64,000 nt of DNA from Flavobacteriaceae bacterium (GTDB lineage: Bacteria > Bacteroidota > Bacteroidia > Flavobacteriales > Flavobacteriaceae), in the NCBI GenBank assembly GCA_018402135.1, contig JAGYJF010000004.1, positions 1 through 64,000 of the forward strand. Reading direction: 5' to 3'. Below, piece by piece: positions 7,135 to 14,532 of the stretch (the stretch's first letter is position 1; each line of letters opens with the position of its first letter). Made by a program: the position numbers and the translations under genes. A model generated the notes under the pieces. That model searched no databases. It saw only the letters and a program-made list of their open reading frames with translations, and was not told the origin of the DNA.

Positions 7135-8655
7135 ATGAATAAAAGCCCGTTAAAAAATTATCTGAAATTTGGAATATACCTTTGTGGTATATCTATTGTT
7201 GTTTTTTCTTGTCAAAAAGAGACAATTGAGGATTTCAAAGAAACAGCACAAGAAAGAAGAGTAAAACGAATTTCTTTAAGTACATTAAAGGCTAGACACA
7301 ACAAGAGTAATGACTTTGTCAAACTGAGTTCTATGTTTGACGTTAACAAATCTAAGGACACTGAATTACAAGAAAGGCTCGAAGCATCTGATAATCCATA
7401 CTTATTAACAGATGAAATAGTAATGATAGAAAAAGAAGGAGCAACATATTACACTTTTAGAGTCGAAACCCAAACAGAAAGCGATAACTTCTATAACTTC
7501 GTTGTCGTTTTTGATGATATTGGAAATATCCTTTCCACGAGAATCTTGGAATATATACCTAACGAAATTTGGTTTGCAGATACAAGTCAACCCTTTGTTG
7601 GAGAGGTAAAATCTCAGGAAAACGAATTCTTTTCTGTTGGGGAAATTAACAATTTATTCTCTGCAAGAGGTATTGGTCAATGCATTACTGGAGTAAGTTA
7701 TATTTGGAATTGTGGAGCAAATAACGACCATGCACCTAATCATACTTTCTGCACAACAGACAATAATGCAGTTACAGAAATAGTTGGTATAAATATACAA
7801 TACGGCGCTTGTCCACCAGAACTAACGCAAGGCGATGATGGCGGATATCCTGTTGACACAAGTCCAGGTGGCGGAGGCGGTGGAGGCTCAGGAAGTGGTA
7901 CTAGTAACAATAACGATAATAACGATTGTGTGCCGGCTATTGATAATCCATGCGAGGAAGATGAAACTGCAATTTTGACACCTAGGGATAATGATGAGGA
8001 ACCTTTACCTTGCGATAACATAGAAAAATTAAAGAACGATGATGTGTTTAAACAAAAAATGGTTGCACTGAAAAATGCTGCTCAGCAATGGAGTTTCGAA
8101 CAATTGTTTACCGTAAGTACAGATCCAACACCAAATACATCGCCTGCACAATCGGACAATTACAACTATGATTCTTTTCAAGGAACTATTAATCAGCCTA
8201 GCGCTCAATGGAGTGGAGTAAATGCAAGTACATTTCAAGGTATAATTCACTCACATTATAGTGGTTTACTTTCAATACAGTCAGTTACAGATTTGGCAGA
8301 TATGTATAATGTTATGAAAATAAGCTCAGTAACAGATAATTTTTTCTATGGGTTGGTAAACGATGCAGGTACGGCATACATTTTGCAAATAAATGATAGA
8401 GAAGCATTTCTAGAGTTTGGTGAGAAAAATCTAAGTTCAAAAAAGAAAATAGATAATTTCGTAAAGTATAAGCTTCTCAATAAATATAATGTTAAAATAG
8501 ACAACACAAATACACAAAATGAAAAAGGTTTTGTTGAAATGATAAAAGGGATGAATTCTGGCATAACAACCTTTAAATCTACAGATAATACCTATAGTAA
8601 CTACAAAGAATTAAGTATATTAAATAATCAAGTAGTTGAAATCGACTGCAACTAA
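7135..8655 (+). CDS. Large lipoprotein with a possible JAMM-like C-terminal motif (cassette 5)
   Basis: This 506-residue protein has a lipoprotein signal (lipobox VFSC; Cys about residue 26) and an N-terminal domain of about 210 residues with a Cys pair (GQCITG...WNCG). A low-complexity Gly/Ser/Asn linker follows (about 240-262, GGGGGGGSGSG then Asn/Asp). The C-terminal domain contains GIIHSHYSGLLSIQSVTDLA at about residues 364-383. The spacing HxH-x8-SxxD resembles the zinc site of JAMM/MPN peptidases, but Pro after the second His is replaced by Tyr and I cannot place the upstream Glu with confidence. It is followed 12 bases later by a secreted-protein gene in the same cassette. Confidence 0.6.
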   Translation: MNKSPLKNYLKFGIYLCGISIVVFSCQKETIEDFKETAQERRVKRISLSTLKARHNKSNDFVKLSSMFDVNKSKDTELQERLEASDNPYLLTDEIVMIEKEGATYYTFRVETQTESDNFYNFVVVFDDIGNILSTRILEYIPNEIWFADTSQPFVGEVKSQENEFFSVGEINNLFSARGIGQCITGVSYIWNCGANNDHAPNHTFCTTDNNAVTEIVGINIQYGACPPELTQGDDGGYPVDTSPGGGGGGGSGSGTSNNNDNNDCVPAIDNPCEEDETAILTPRDNDEEPLPCDNIEKLKNDDVFKQKMVALKNAAQQWSFEQLFTVSTDPTPNTSPAQSDNYNYDSFQGTINQPSAQWSGVNASTFQGIIHSHYSGLLSIQSVTDLADMYNVMKISSVTDNFFYGLVNDAGTAYILQINDREAFLEFGEKNLSSKKKIDNFVKYKLLNKYNVKIDNTNTQNEKGFVEMIKGMNSGITTFKSTDNTYSNYKELSILNNQVVEIDCN

Positions 8656-8667
8656 AATATTAAAGAA

Positions 8668-9273
8668 ATGAAAATAATGTTAAGTACAATTTTATTGATT
8701 CCATTTATTGGATTATCACAGATAACCGTAAGCGAAACACAACCTTCAGGAACTGTTGAAATTTGTGGAGATATACAACCTGACGAAGCACCAGTAAATA
8801 CATATTTTAAGGATATCAACAATACTTTTGATAAGTATGTAGGTACTTGGAAATACGAAAACGGAAATGATATTGTGATTTTCGAAATTGTAAAAGTTAC
8901 ACAAAAGTACGATCCAGATTATCAAATATTCGAAGATTATTTAATAGGTAATTACAGTTATTCTAATGATGGTGGTAATACCTATGTTGTGAATTCAATT
9001 CCTTCGAGTATTAGTAAAAATCCAGACCATAATGCTATGTTTTCTACTTGTCAAGATAACGATACTAAAATTATATTTACATTTGAAGAGTTTATATTTA
9101 ATAAGGGCAACAATCTATGTACTACTACTTTCGAATTTATTTCAGATAGTTTAACGGAAATTAACGTATCTATTAAAAATCCTGATGAATTAATGGGAAT
9201 GATTGGAGACAACAATGAACCTTTCGAATATAACTTTTCTGTACCTACAGAAATGATTGTAGTAAAGCAATAA
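8668..9273 (+). CDS. Secreted DUF6705-like protein (cassette 5)
   Basis: This 201-residue protein has a signal peptide (residues 1-17, ending GLSQ) and a beta-rich body with FDKYVGTWKYENGNDIVIFE at about residues 52-71. That pattern recurs in the DUF6705 family of Bacteroidota, which has no known function. It is probably co-transcribed with the lipoprotein 12 bases upstream. The stop codon is one base from the 3' end of the group II intron, and the left half of the palindrome expected after a cassette gene is missing. Confidence 0.6.
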   Translation: MKIMLSTILLIPFIGLSQITVSETQPSGTVEICGDIQPDEAPVNTYFKDINNTFDKYVGTWKYENGNDIVIFEIVKVTQKYDPDYQIFEDYLIGNYSYSNDGGNTYVVNSIPSSISKNPDHNAMFSTCQDNDTKIIFTFEEFIFNKGNNLCTTTFEFISDSLTEINVSIKNPDELMGMIGDNNEPFEYNFSVPTEMIVVKQ

Positions 9274-9316
9274 AGTCGAGTAGGTAAAGGGGAATCTCAC
9301 CCCTAAACCTCTCACA

Positions 9317-9350
9317 GAACCGTACGTGAACCTCTCGATTCATACGGCTC
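9317..9350 (-). ncRNA. Group II intron catalytic domain V
   Basis: This 34-base hairpin reads GAGCCGTATG...CGTACGGTTC on the minus strand, the conserved catalytic domain V. It ends 42 bases before the 3' splice site, with domain VI between them. Confidence 0.88.
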
Positions 9351-9363
9351 TTCAAAATCCAAG

Positions 9364-10626
9364 TCACGGTCTAAAGCCTTCGTATTTCCAATGCTCAAAC
9401 ATATTCGGATAGCTCTCTGCTATGCCTTGTAGGTGTTTAAGCGAGTAATACCAATGCTTCTTTTTGAACCGTTTGTATTTGTTGCGCACCCATTTGTATA
9501 AACGTTGATTCAAGGTCTTGAACAACCTACGCATTTCGGATTTTCGATACACTCCGTAATAGTTGAGCCATCCGCGTATTTTGAGTTTTAGTTGGTAAGC
9601 GATTCTGCTAAATGGTAAATGCACCCAACGGTGAATTTTCATCTTTGCCAATTCACTTGTTATTCTACTAATACTCTTTTGACTGATGGCAGGGGAAAAA
9701 CCTAATCGCATCTTCCCTCCTTTCTTCTCCATTCTCGGTTTAAATGTAAAGCCCAAAAAGTCGAACTCCTGATACTTTACTTCAAAAGGCGGTTGACGTT
9801 TTTGATTTCTGCGGCAATAAACGATTTTCGACTTCTTTTGGTTTAACTCCAATTTGCAGTCTTTCAATCGTTGTTTTATTGCCTCCAATAAACGCAATGC
9901 TTGTTTGATATTCTTGCAATGAACAATGATATCATCCGCATACCTCTCAAAAGAATTTTCAGGATAATTCTTGGCTATCCATTTATCAAACACGATGTCC
10001 ATAAAGATATTGGCTAGCACAGGACTGATTACTCCGCCTTGTGGTGTGCCTTTTCCTTCGGAGGGTTTGATTGTACCGTCGGGTAGTTCTACTGCAACCT
10101 CTATCCACCGTTTTACATACAATAAGATGTGTTTCTTATTGGTGTAATGTTCTACCGCTTTTAGCAGCAGTTCATGGTCAATGTTGTCGAAGAACCCTTT
10201 GATGTCCAAGTCAATTACCCAACTGTTTTTCATACAATTGATTCGGCATTGCTCTATGGCTTCATGTGCCGACTTATTAGGTCGGTACCCAAAGCTGTTT
10301 GGACTAAAATGGGGTTCTACCTCATTTTCCAATTCGGTGGTTATTACTTGCTGTGCTACCCGATCCACAACGGTGGGTATGCCCAAGGGTCGAAAATCTC
10401 CGTTTCCTTTGGGTATAAGTACTTGGCGTACAGTTTTTGGAAAGTAACTCCCACTCGACATTCTGTTCCATAATGGATACAGATACTTGCGGGGGTTCTT
10501 ACTTACCATTTCAATGGTTACTCCATCTACTCCTGCACTCCCTTTGTTGGCTTTTACTTGTTTAAAAGCCTCGTTTACTTGCAACTTTGTTATCGGTTGC
10601 GACTTGTGTTCTTCATTAAAAATCAT
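9364..10626 (-). CDS. ltrA: Group II intron reverse transcriptase/maturase
   Basis: This 420-residue protein has an RT domain with blocks SAGVDGVT (residues about 30-37), SFGYRPNKSAHEAI, IDLDIKGFFDNIDH, GTPQGGVISPVLANIFM and the catalytic YADD at 229-232. It then has a basic maturase (GIIM) domain with FLGFTF and LKIRGWLNYYG. There is no C-terminal HNH endonuclease. I use the ATG at 10626 because family similarity starts there. An in-frame ATG at 10758 exists, but the added stretch falls in sequence that looks structured (hairpin GTAGT/ACTAC). The enzyme splices the intron RNA and copies it into new sites. Confidence 0.92.
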   Translation of the reverse strand: MIFNEEHKSQPITKLQVNEAFKQVKANKGSAGVDGVTIEMVSKNPRKYLYPLWNRMSSGSYFPKTVRQVLIPKGNGDFRPLGIPTVVDRVAQQVITTELENEVEPHFSPNSFGYRPNKSAHEAIEQCRINCMKNSWVIDLDIKGFFDNIDHELLLKAVEHYTNKKHILLYVKRWIEVAVELPDGTIKPSEGKGTPQGGVISPVLANIFMDIVFDKWIAKNYPENSFERYADDIIVHCKNIKQALRLLEAIKQRLKDCKLELNQKKSKIVYCRRNQKRQPPFEVKYQEFDFLGFTFKPRMEKKGGKMRLGFSPAISQKSISRITSELAKMKIHRWVHLPFSRIAYQLKLKIRGWLNYYGVYRKSEMRRLFKTLNQRLYKWVRNKYKRFKKKHWYYSLKHLQGIAESYPNMFEHWKYEGFRP

Positions 10627-11313
10627 CCTTAAATTAATTTTAAGTTGTAATACAATAAATGAACTGATTTTGTGAAGCCCTTCACTCGTCTTACATTTCT
10701 GTAAAACTCTCTTGGGTAGTTTCGCTACTACGCCTTCATCCGTCCCAATACAGAACATCGCTACTTTTAAGCTTTTCCCTAGGGGATTTTCGCTCGTTTT
10801 GCTTTACATTTCTGTTTTGGTTCTCCTGTTCCTTTACAGAGCCTTTATATGGTTCTTGCCCTCTTAATACCGCCTGTCACATAGCCGGTAAGTAGTTTGC
10901 TGCTATGTTTCTAACCCTTTTGGTTAGCTTGTCTCTCAGGGCCGCTCTACCCCTTGATTTTGACAGAATAAAAGTTATTTTCGACACGTCTTCGATAGGT
11001 TCGCTTTCGCTCAACTCCCATATAATCACCATACATTTAATCGCCTTACGAGTGGCTTTAAATGCCTTGACCTTAACGCTCAATACCTTTGCTCTTTACA
11101 AAAGCACCTTAAGGCGGTTTGAAAAAGTAGACTACACTACTTATTCGATAGTCCAATTCTTTGTGTTTACTCCTTCTGTGAGACCTCCAAGTGTACCGTT
11201 TTATAGGGCTTGGCTCGTTGCCGTTTCTTCACAAAGCCTATCATCTCTGTAAAAGTTTTGTTACCATTTCAAAGAACTTATTTATCTTGTACCCTTGGTA
11301 ACGCAGGACACAC

Positions 11314-11357
11314 AACTATTGCCAACACCTGTTACACAAAAACGTTAGGAAACATTT
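11314..11357 (+). repeat. attC-like palindromic site 6, right half only
   Basis: Only the right arm (GCCAACACCTGTTACAC, 11321-11337) and right core AAAACG/TTAGG (exchange point after G11344) are present. Their order and spacing match the right halves of sites 1 and 5. The left arm and left core, expected between the stop codon at 9273 and here, are absent. The expected tail of cassette 5, complementary to 7072-7087 and so ending TTAACCACAAC, is not found on either side of the intron. Confidence 0.6.
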
Positions 11358-11389
11358 GAGAAAAATCTGCACAGAACAAGTATTTTACT

Positions 11390-11410
11390 TATCTTTGACG
11401 TTAGTAACGT
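11390..11410 (+). promoter_or_regulatory. -7 box and palindromic operator of the cassette 6 toxin-antitoxin operon
   Basis: TATCTTTG at 11390-11397 fits the Bacteroidetes -7 consensus. It is followed at once by a perfect palindrome, ACGTTA-G-TAACGT (11398-11410), placed where a bound antitoxin would block transcription. No clear TTG is seen at -33. Confidence 0.6.
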
Positions 11411-11421
11411 AAAGCAAGCGT

Positions 11422-11703
11422 ATGATTATTTCCTTTGGTTCGAAAGAGACCGATCAGATTTGGAACGGAATCCGAGTCAAGAAAATACCGATTGAAATTC
11501 AAAACGTTGGACGTCGGAAATTAAGAATGTTGAACAATTCGCAAGATATTGCCGATTTGCGAATTCCACCATCAAACCGACTTGAAAAACTTACTGGAAA
11601 ATTAAGTGAATTTTATAGTATTCGGATTAATAAACAATGGCGGATTATCTTCATTTGGGACAAAGGAAACGCAAGTGAAGTGGAAATAATTGATTATCAT
11701 TAA
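11422..11703 (+). CDS. higB: HigB toxin (cassette 6)
   Basis: This 93-residue protein belongs to the HigB/RelE plasmid-maintenance killer family. It carries the typical LRIPPSNRLEKLTGKLSEFY (about residues 51-70) and a C-terminal SIRINKQWRIIFIWDKG strand pair ending EIIDYH. Known members cleave mRNA on the ribosome. A HigA gene follows after 12 bases. It belongs to a different RelE subgroup from the toxins of cassettes 3 and 4, so the array carries three unrelated toxin-antitoxin pairs. Confidence 0.9.
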   Translation: MIISFGSKETDQIWNGIRVKKIPIEIQNVGRRKLRMLNNSQDIADLRIPPSNRLEKLTGKLSEFYSIRINKQWRIIFIWDKGNASEVEIIDYH

Positions 11704-11715
11704 AAAAATGAAAAA

Positions 11716-12018
11716 GTGAAAAAGTTAGCAAATGTGCATCCTGGAGAAATTTTGAATTACGAATTTCTTGAGCCATTGGAAATCACCGCATACCGACTTT
11801 CCAAGGACTTAAAAATTCCGCAAACTCGAATTTCTGAAATCATAAAAGGAAATCGCCGAATTACAGCAGACACAGCTTTGCGATTGAGTAAGTATTTTGG
11901 AAATTCTGCCAAATTTTGGCTCGGACTTCAAGACGATTTCGATATTGAGGAAGGAAAGGAATCAAAAGAATCGGAACTGAACGAAATAAAACACTACGAA
12001 AATAAAAACGTTGCCTAA
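11716..12018 (+). CDS. higA: HigA antitoxin (cassette 6)
   Basis: This 100-residue protein has an XRE helix-turn-helix (LSKDLKIPQTRISEIIKGNR, about residues 28-47) and the HigA-type N-terminus VHPGEILNYEFLEP. The start is a GTG at 11716. The ATG at 11708 is out of frame and stops after three codons. The TAA stop at 12016-12018 lies inside the left core GCCTAAC of site 7, an overlap often seen in integron cassettes. Confidence 0.9.
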   Translation: MKKLANVHPGEILNYEFLEPLEITAYRLSKDLKIPQTRISEIIKGNRRITADTALRLSKYFGNSAKFWLGLQDDFDIEEGKESKESELNEIKHYENKNVA

Positions 12019-12150
12019 CACCCCATATATTTTATGTCGAGATGGTTGTTTAATCAAAAGATATTGTATTTTTTAAAAATTAAATGATAAACCGAATAAC
12101 CTCGCATGTTTGCCCGCCACAAAGCATATGCAAGAAACGTGGTGCTTCAT
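12007..12150 (+). repeat. attC-like palindromic site 7, end of the array
   Basis: The left core GCCTAAC (12013-12019) fits the integron consensus RYYYAAC exactly. With its upstream bases it is complementary to the head of cassette 6 (11344-11357). Arm CATATATTTTATG (12024-12036) pairs with CACAAAGCATATG (12118-12130) at 10 of 13 positions. The right core reads AAACG/TGGTGC, with TGG where the other sites have TTG or TTA. The following GTGCTTCATTAT also appears at the head of cassette 1. Ordinary chromosome begins after this site; nothing else is seen up to the hutI start at 12253. Confidence 0.68.
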
Positions 12151-12252
12151 TATGACCCATCCTGAATAAGGGCTAAAACATTAAAAAGTCTCCAATTTAT
12201 TTTTTTTAATTAACTTCACTTTTTATTTCCTATAAACTAACTTTTCGCAAAC

Positions 12253-13488
12253 ATGTCTATACTTATAACCAACATAAAAGAGCTGCTGCAGGTGCACGAC
12301 ACCAATGTTACTATCGTTAAAGGCACTAATATGAAAACATTGCCTGTTTTAAAAAACGCTTATCTGTTAGTTGAAAACGATACGATTGTTGAGTTTGGAC
12401 CCATGGAATTGTGTGACGGGATAGAAGCCGAAAAGGTTATTGATGCTAAAGGAAAGATCGTATTGCCTGGTTGGTGCGACTCACATACGCATTTGGTGTA
12501 TGCCGAAGATCGCATTCATGATTTTGTGGATAGAATTAATGGCTTGTCATATGAGGAGATTGCCAAGAAAGGTGGCGGAATACTTAATTCAGCGAAAAAG
12601 TTGCAGCTCAAGTCGGAAGACCAACTTTATGAGGAGTCATTGCAGAGACTCAATAAACTATTAAAACTAGGCACAGGGGTTATTGAAATAAAATCTGGTT
12701 ACGGTTTAACCATCGAATCTGAATTAAAAATGCTTCGGGTTATTCAGCGTTTGAAAAAAGAAACCCAGGCATTTGTGAAAATTAGTTTTTTAGGTGCACA
12801 TGCCATTCCTGAAAAATTTAAAAATAAAACCTCTGATTATGTAGATGTTATAATCAACGAGATGCTTCCTCAAGTATATGAAGGTCAACTCGCCCACTAT
12901 ATTGATGTGTTTTGTGAAAAAGGTTACTTTTCGTTAGAAGACACTGATAGAATTTTAACCGCAGCGGCAGATTATAATTTACAACCCAAAATACATGTCA
13001 ACCAGTTTAATGCCTTTGGCGGTGTTGCCTTGGCCGTTAAACACAAAGCGTTATCGGTAGATCATTTAGAACAACTTACGGAGGCCGATATTAAAGTGTT
13101 ACAAGGTTCAAATACCATGCCTGTAGCTTTGCCTCAATGTTCGTTTTTCTTAGGGATTCCATACACCAATGCGAGAGCAATTATTGATGCTGGCTTACCA
13201 TTGGCAATTGCATCGGATTATAATCCAGGTTCATCGCCAAGCGGTAATATGAATTTGGTAGTGAGTTTGGCCTGTATTAAAATGAATATGACTCCAGAAG
13301 AAGCCATAAATGCGGCCACCATTAATGGTGCCTATGCTTTAGGCCTCAGCAGTATGTACGGAAGTATAACGCGTGGTAAAAAGGCCAATATTATTATTAC
13401 CAAACCTGTTTCGGGGTACCAGCAATTACCTTACGCCTTTGGCGAAAATCTTATAGATACCACCATCATAAACGGTATCGTTCATTAA
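12253..13488 (+). CDS. hutI: Imidazolonepropionase
   Basis: This 411-residue amidohydrolase has the metal-binding DSHTH motif at residues 76-80, a further ligand His in HVNQFNAFGG, and the Asp of ASDYNPGSSPSGNMN near residue 323. It hydrolyses 4-imidazolone-5-propanoate to N-formimidoyl-L-glutamate, the third step of histidine breakdown. hutG lies 1 kb downstream, separated by an opposing gene. hutH and hutU are not in the window. It ends at a bidirectional terminator. Confidence 0.95.
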   Translation: MSILITNIKELLQVHDTNVTIVKGTNMKTLPVLKNAYLLVENDTIVEFGPMELCDGIEAEKVIDAKGKIVLPGWCDSHTHLVYAEDRIHDFVDRINGLSYEEIAKKGGGILNSAKKLQLKSEDQLYEESLQRLNKLLKLGTGVIEIKSGYGLTIESELKMLRVIQRLKKETQAFVKISFLGAHAIPEKFKNKTSDYVDVIINEMLPQVYEGQLAHYIDVFCEKGYFSLEDTDRILTAAADYNLQPKIHVNQFNAFGGVALAVKHKALSVDHLEQLTEADIKVLQGSNTMPVALPQCSFFLGIPYTNARAIIDAGLPLAIASDYNPGSSPSGNMNLVVSLACIKMNMTPEEAINAATINGAYALGLSSMYGSITRGKKANIIITKPVSGYQQLPYAFGENLIDTTIINGIVH

Positions 13489-13498
13489 ACTTTAAATA

Positions 13499-13530
13499 AA
13501 AAAACACCCAGCAAATTGGGTGTTTTTCTT
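13499..13530. terminator. Bidirectional terminator between hutI and the coiled-coil protein gene
   Basis: The hairpin AACACCCA-GCAAA-TTGGGTGTT is flanked by A and T runs (about 13502-13525). It lies between two convergent genes and can serve both. Confidence 0.85.
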
Positions 13531-13552
13531 TACTTTAATTTTCTTTTTCTGT

Positions 13553-14437
13553 TTATTTCAAGGTGAATTCTGAAGTAGAAACTAATTCACTTTCGTTAAA
13601 GACATTCACTTTGTAGGTACCTTTTTCAAACTTTCCGTCGGCTGAAGTTACGAATTCGCAGATATCTAAATTTTTGTTTTCGTAATTGAACATACTAATC
13701 AAACTATAGTTAAGTACAGTATCTTCAAATTCAATTTGCTCGTTTACGCCTAATACGTTATTAAACGGATCGATTACCTGAACAAATAATTCTTTGTCTC
13801 CGCTGGCAACCAATTGGTTTTTTGCAACCGTGAAACATATTCTAAGTTTATCACTTCTACCAGCGCGTTCAGTAGGTATTAATTTACCTGAACTTCTTTC
13901 GATAACGCCAAATCCTTTAAGATTTACTGGTTGTAAAATAGAAGCGTTTTTAACAACACCAGCTAATTCTGTATTTTGTACTAACAACGAATCTGTAAAC
14001 ATGGTGCGTTGGGCTAATTGAACTTGGGTGCTGTCTAAAGTAGATGCCAATAATTTGTTTTCAACTTTTAAACGATCATTTTCAGCTAATAACACATCCA
14101 TTTCTTCTTCTAAAGCAAGGAATTTCTTTTTGTATCTCCACAAACTGTTCACACTGTTTTGAGAAATTTTTAAGGAATCCATTAATTGCTCAATACGTCC
14201 TCTAGCTTCAATTAATTTTTCGTTGGTGACCTCGCTTTCGCTAATTGCCAAATCATACTGCTTGGCCATATTACTCAAGTCGGCCATCACTTGTTCTTTT
14301 TCTTTTACTAATTCGATTTCTTGGTCGTTTTTTTCTTTAATTACATTGGAGGTGTAAAATCCTAATCCTAAAAATAACACCACTACAATACCTAGTGCGA
14401 TTTTTAAAGCCAATCCTGAGCTGTTTGAATTTTCCAT
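13553..14437 (-). CDS. Membrane-anchored coiled-coil protein
   Basis: This 294-residue protein has an N-terminal hydrophobic helix (residues about 9-29, ALKIALGIVVVLFLGLGFYT), a coiled coil from about 33 to 160 rich in Glu, Lys and Leu, and a C-terminal beta-rich domain of about 120 residues. Homologues in Flavobacteriia are often labelled chromosome partitioning protein, but no ParA Walker motif is present, so that name is not supported. The layout suggests an envelope protein with a periplasmic coiled coil. It lies between hutI and hutG on the opposite strand. Confidence 0.7.
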   Translation of the reverse strand: MENSNSSGLALKIALGIVVVLFLGLGFYTSNVIKEKNDQEIELVKEKEQVMADLSNMAKQYDLAISESEVTNEKLIEARGRIEQLMDSLKISQNSVNSLWRYKKKFLALEEEMDVLLAENDRLKVENKLLASTLDSTQVQLAQRTMFTDSLLVQNTELAGVVKNASILQPVNLKGFGVIERSSGKLIPTERAGRSDKLRICFTVAKNQLVASGDKELFVQVIDPFNNVLGVNEQIEFEDTVLNYSLISMFNYENKNLDICEFVTSADGKFEKGTYKVNVFNESELVSTSEFTLK

Positions 14438-14532
14438 GAGTTACTGATTTTTTAAGTTAATTCTTACTTGTTTTTTAATTTTTAGTTTTTGGTGAACAGT
14501 TAAAAAACTGTACTTTTAGTTTTTAATTTTTT

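Larger units (their letters stand above)
9275..11313 (-). mobile_element. Group II intron with encoded maturase
   Basis: On the minus strand the intron begins GTGTGTCCTG at 11313 (GUGYG-type 5' end). It ends CTACTCGAC at 9275, for about 2.04 kb. Domain V is a 34-base hairpin at 9317-9350 (GAGCCGTATG on the 5' side, CGTACGGTTC on the 3' side). Domain VI is the AGGGG/CCCCT hairpin at 9288-9304. The stretch from 11313 to about 10627 holds no gene and would form domains I-III. The joined exons form a GCAATA/TATTGC stem, with the intron in its 5-base loop. Confidence 0.88.

Noticed and set aside
10877..11252. Short open frames in the 5' part of the group II intron on both strands
   Set aside because: This stretch forms structured intron RNA domains; the frames have no family signal.
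1..12150. CRISPR array
   Set aside because: The repeats are long imperfect palindromes spaced by whole genes, with no short direct repeats, regular spacers or cas genes.
13553..14437. ParA-type chromosome partitioning protein
   Set aside because: No Walker A or other ParA motif; the protein is a membrane-anchored coiled coil.
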